Source: Mycobacterium sp. (lineage in GTDB: Bacteria > Actinomycetota > Actinomycetes > Mycobacteriales > Mycobacteriaceae). Taken from it: DNA of 6,364 nucleotides. The notes below the pieces were generated by a model that saw only the letters and a program-made list of their open reading frames with translations, ran no database searches and was not told the DNA's origin. Positions 5,231 to 6,364 of this stretch are shown piece by piece. The translations under genes were made by a program, and so were the position numbers. Position 1 is the stretch's first letter; each line of letters begins with the position of its first letter. The stretch covers positions 1 to 6,364 of the forward strand of contig JAQTVU010000148.1 in the NCBI GenBank assembly GCA_028706695.1, given 5' to 3'.

Positions 5231-6364
5231 TTGACAGCCGAAGCGCCCCCGTTGGGACAACTCGATGCCGTCCGTCCGTACCCACCGCGAACGGGTCCCA
5301 AAGGGAACCTCATCTACAAGCTGATCACCACGACCGATCACAAGACGATCGGCATCATGTACGTGGTCACCTGTTTCGTCATGTTCTTCATCGGTGGGCT
5401 GATGGCGTTGTTGATGCGCGCCGAGCTGGCCGCGCCCGGCCTGCAGTTCCTGTCCAACGAGCAGTACAACCAGCTGTTCACCATGCACGGCACGATCATG
5501 CTGCTGCTCTATGCCACCCCGGTGGTGTTCGGCTTCGCCAACCTGGTGCTGCCGCTGCAGATCGGTGCCCCCGACGTGGCGTTCCCGCGGCTCAACGCTT
5601 TCTCGTTCTGGCTGTTTCTCTTCGGCGGGCTGGTCGCGCTGGCGGGTTTCATCACCCCGGGCGGCGCCGCTGACTTCGGCTGGACCGCCTACACGCCGCT
5701 GTCCGACGCCATCCATTCACCAGGGGCCGGGGGAGACCTGTGGATCACGGGTCTGATCGTCGCCGGCCTGGGCACCATCCTGGGCGCGGTCAACATGATC
5801 ACCACCGTGGTATGCATGCGCGCCCCCGGCATGACCATGTTCCGGATGCCGATCTTCACCTGGAACATCCTGGTGACGTCCATCCTGATTCTGATCGCAT
5901 TCCCGATCCTGACCGCCGCGCTGTTCGGCCTGGCCGCCGACCGCCACCTCGGCGCCCACGTCTACGACCCGGCCAACGGCGGGGTCCTGTTGTGGCAGCA
6001 CCTGTTCTGGTTCTTCGGCCACCCCGAGGTCTACATCGTGGCGCTGCCGTTCTTCGGCATCGCCACCGAGATCTTCCCGGTGTTCGCCCGCAAGCCGGTG
6101 TTCGGCTACACCACGCTGGTCTACGCGACGCTGTCGATCGCCGCGTTGTCGGTCGCGGTGTGGGCGCACCACATGTTCGCCACCGGCGCCGTGCTGCTGC
6201 CGTTCTTCTCCTTCATTACCTACCTGATCGCGGTGCCCACCGGCATCAAGTTCTTCAACTGGATCGGCACCATGTGGAAGGGGCAGTTGACCTTTGAGAC
6301 GCCGATGCTGTTCTCGATCGGCTTCCTGGTCACCTTCCTGCTGGGCGGATTGACCGGCGTCCTG
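5231..6364 (+). CDS. ctaD: Cytochrome c oxidase subunit I (aa3-type), 3' end outside window
   Basis: 378 codons are visible, and the frame is open at the right edge; the family is about 575 residues in mycobacteria. The start is TTG, set by GGAGGA four bases upstream and by the expected N-terminus TAEAPPLGQLDAVRPYP. The protein is a multi-spanning membrane enzyme that reduces oxygen to water and pumps protons at the end of the respiratory chain, in mycobacteria within the bc1-aa3 supercomplex. Visible functional residues: His86 (TMHGTIM), a low-spin heme ligand; Asp115 (GAPDVAFPRLN) and Asn122 of the D proton path; His264-Pro-Glu266-Val-Tyr268 with the CuB ligand, the gating Glu and the cross-linked Tyr; His313-His314 (WAHHMF), the other CuB ligands; Lys340 (PTGIKFFNW) of the K path. 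The HxH heme ligands near residue 400 lie beyond the window. No defects are seen. It is divergent from fecB, as in M. tuberculosis. Confidence 0.97.
   Translation, partial: MTAEAPPLGQLDAVRPYPPRTGPKGNLIYKLITTTDHKTIGIMYVVTCFVMFFIGGLMALLMRAELAAPGLQFLSNEQYNQLFTMHGTIMLLLYATPVVFGFANLVLPLQIGAPDVAFPRLNAFSFWLFLFGGLVALAGFITPGGAADFGWTAYTPLSDAIHSPGAGGDLWITGLIVAGLGTILGAVNMITTVVCMRAPGMTMFRMPIFTWNILVTSILILIAFPILTAALFGLAADRHLGAHVYDPANGGVLLWQHLFWFFGHPEVYIVALPFFGIATEIFPVFARKPVFGYTTLVYATLSIAALSVAVWAHHMFATGAVLLPFFSFITYLIAVPTGIKFFNWIGTMWKGQLTFETPMLFSIGFLVTFLLGGLTGVL

Noticed and set aside
5717..6172. Minus-strand open frame of 151 codons opposite ctaD
   Set aside because: ctaD carries all expected metal ligands on the plus strand; the opposite product is His/Gln/Asp-rich with no domain.
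1..6364. tRNA, rRNA, CRISPR array, insertion sequence or integrase
   Set aside because: No cloverleaf, regularly spaced repeats, transposase-like frame or terminal inverted repeats with target duplications were seen on either strand.

Overview
The window reads as chromosomal DNA of a slow-growing-type Mycobacterium. GC is high throughout, start codons include GTG and TTG, and four consecutive genes match the Mycobacterium tuberculosis order ctaD - fecB - adhC - Rv3046c, in the same relative orientations. Proteins such as CtaD and FecB look very close to the M. tuberculosis versions from memory but are not identical, so another species (for example in the M. avium complex) is more likely. The species call is inference.

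Layout: positions 2-1342 hold the end of a plus-strand gene for an acetyl-CoA-carboxylase-type carboxyltransferase, cut by the left edge and probably the C-terminus of a very large fused biotin-dependent carboxylase. A 273-base GC-rich spacer follows with several inverted repeats but no credible gene. A minus-strand gene at 1616-2191 encodes a small membrane-anchored protein with an intact Mrr-type restriction-endonuclease domain. A spacer of about 180 bases carries weak promoter-like signals and a possible scrap of a decayed enoyl-CoA hydratase start. The plus-strand DUF3349 gene (2375-2809, Rv3046c-like) runs tail to tail into adhC (minus, 2798-3838), and the two overlap by 12 bases. Upstream of adhC on the same strand lies fecB (minus, 3931-5115), an iron-siderophore-binding-type lipoprotein. 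Divergent from fecB is ctaD (plus, TTG start at 5231), subunit I of the aa3 cytochrome c oxidase, which runs off the right edge after 378 codons.

Functionally, the right half is core: terminal respiration (CtaD), an envelope lipoprotein tied to iron uptake (FecB) and a zinc alcohol dehydrogenase (AdhC). The left half looks accessory. In M. tuberculosis the Rv3046c neighbour is Rv3047c and then nrdF2, whereas here it is the Mrr-domain protein and the large carboxylase, so the junction of core and accessory DNA probably lies near 2192-2374.

I did not find a clearly new multi-gene system. The items most worth a second look are the membrane-tethered Mrr-fold protein with no methylase partner in view, the possible gene relic at 2252-2312, and a perfect 12-base tandem duplication at the fecB start.
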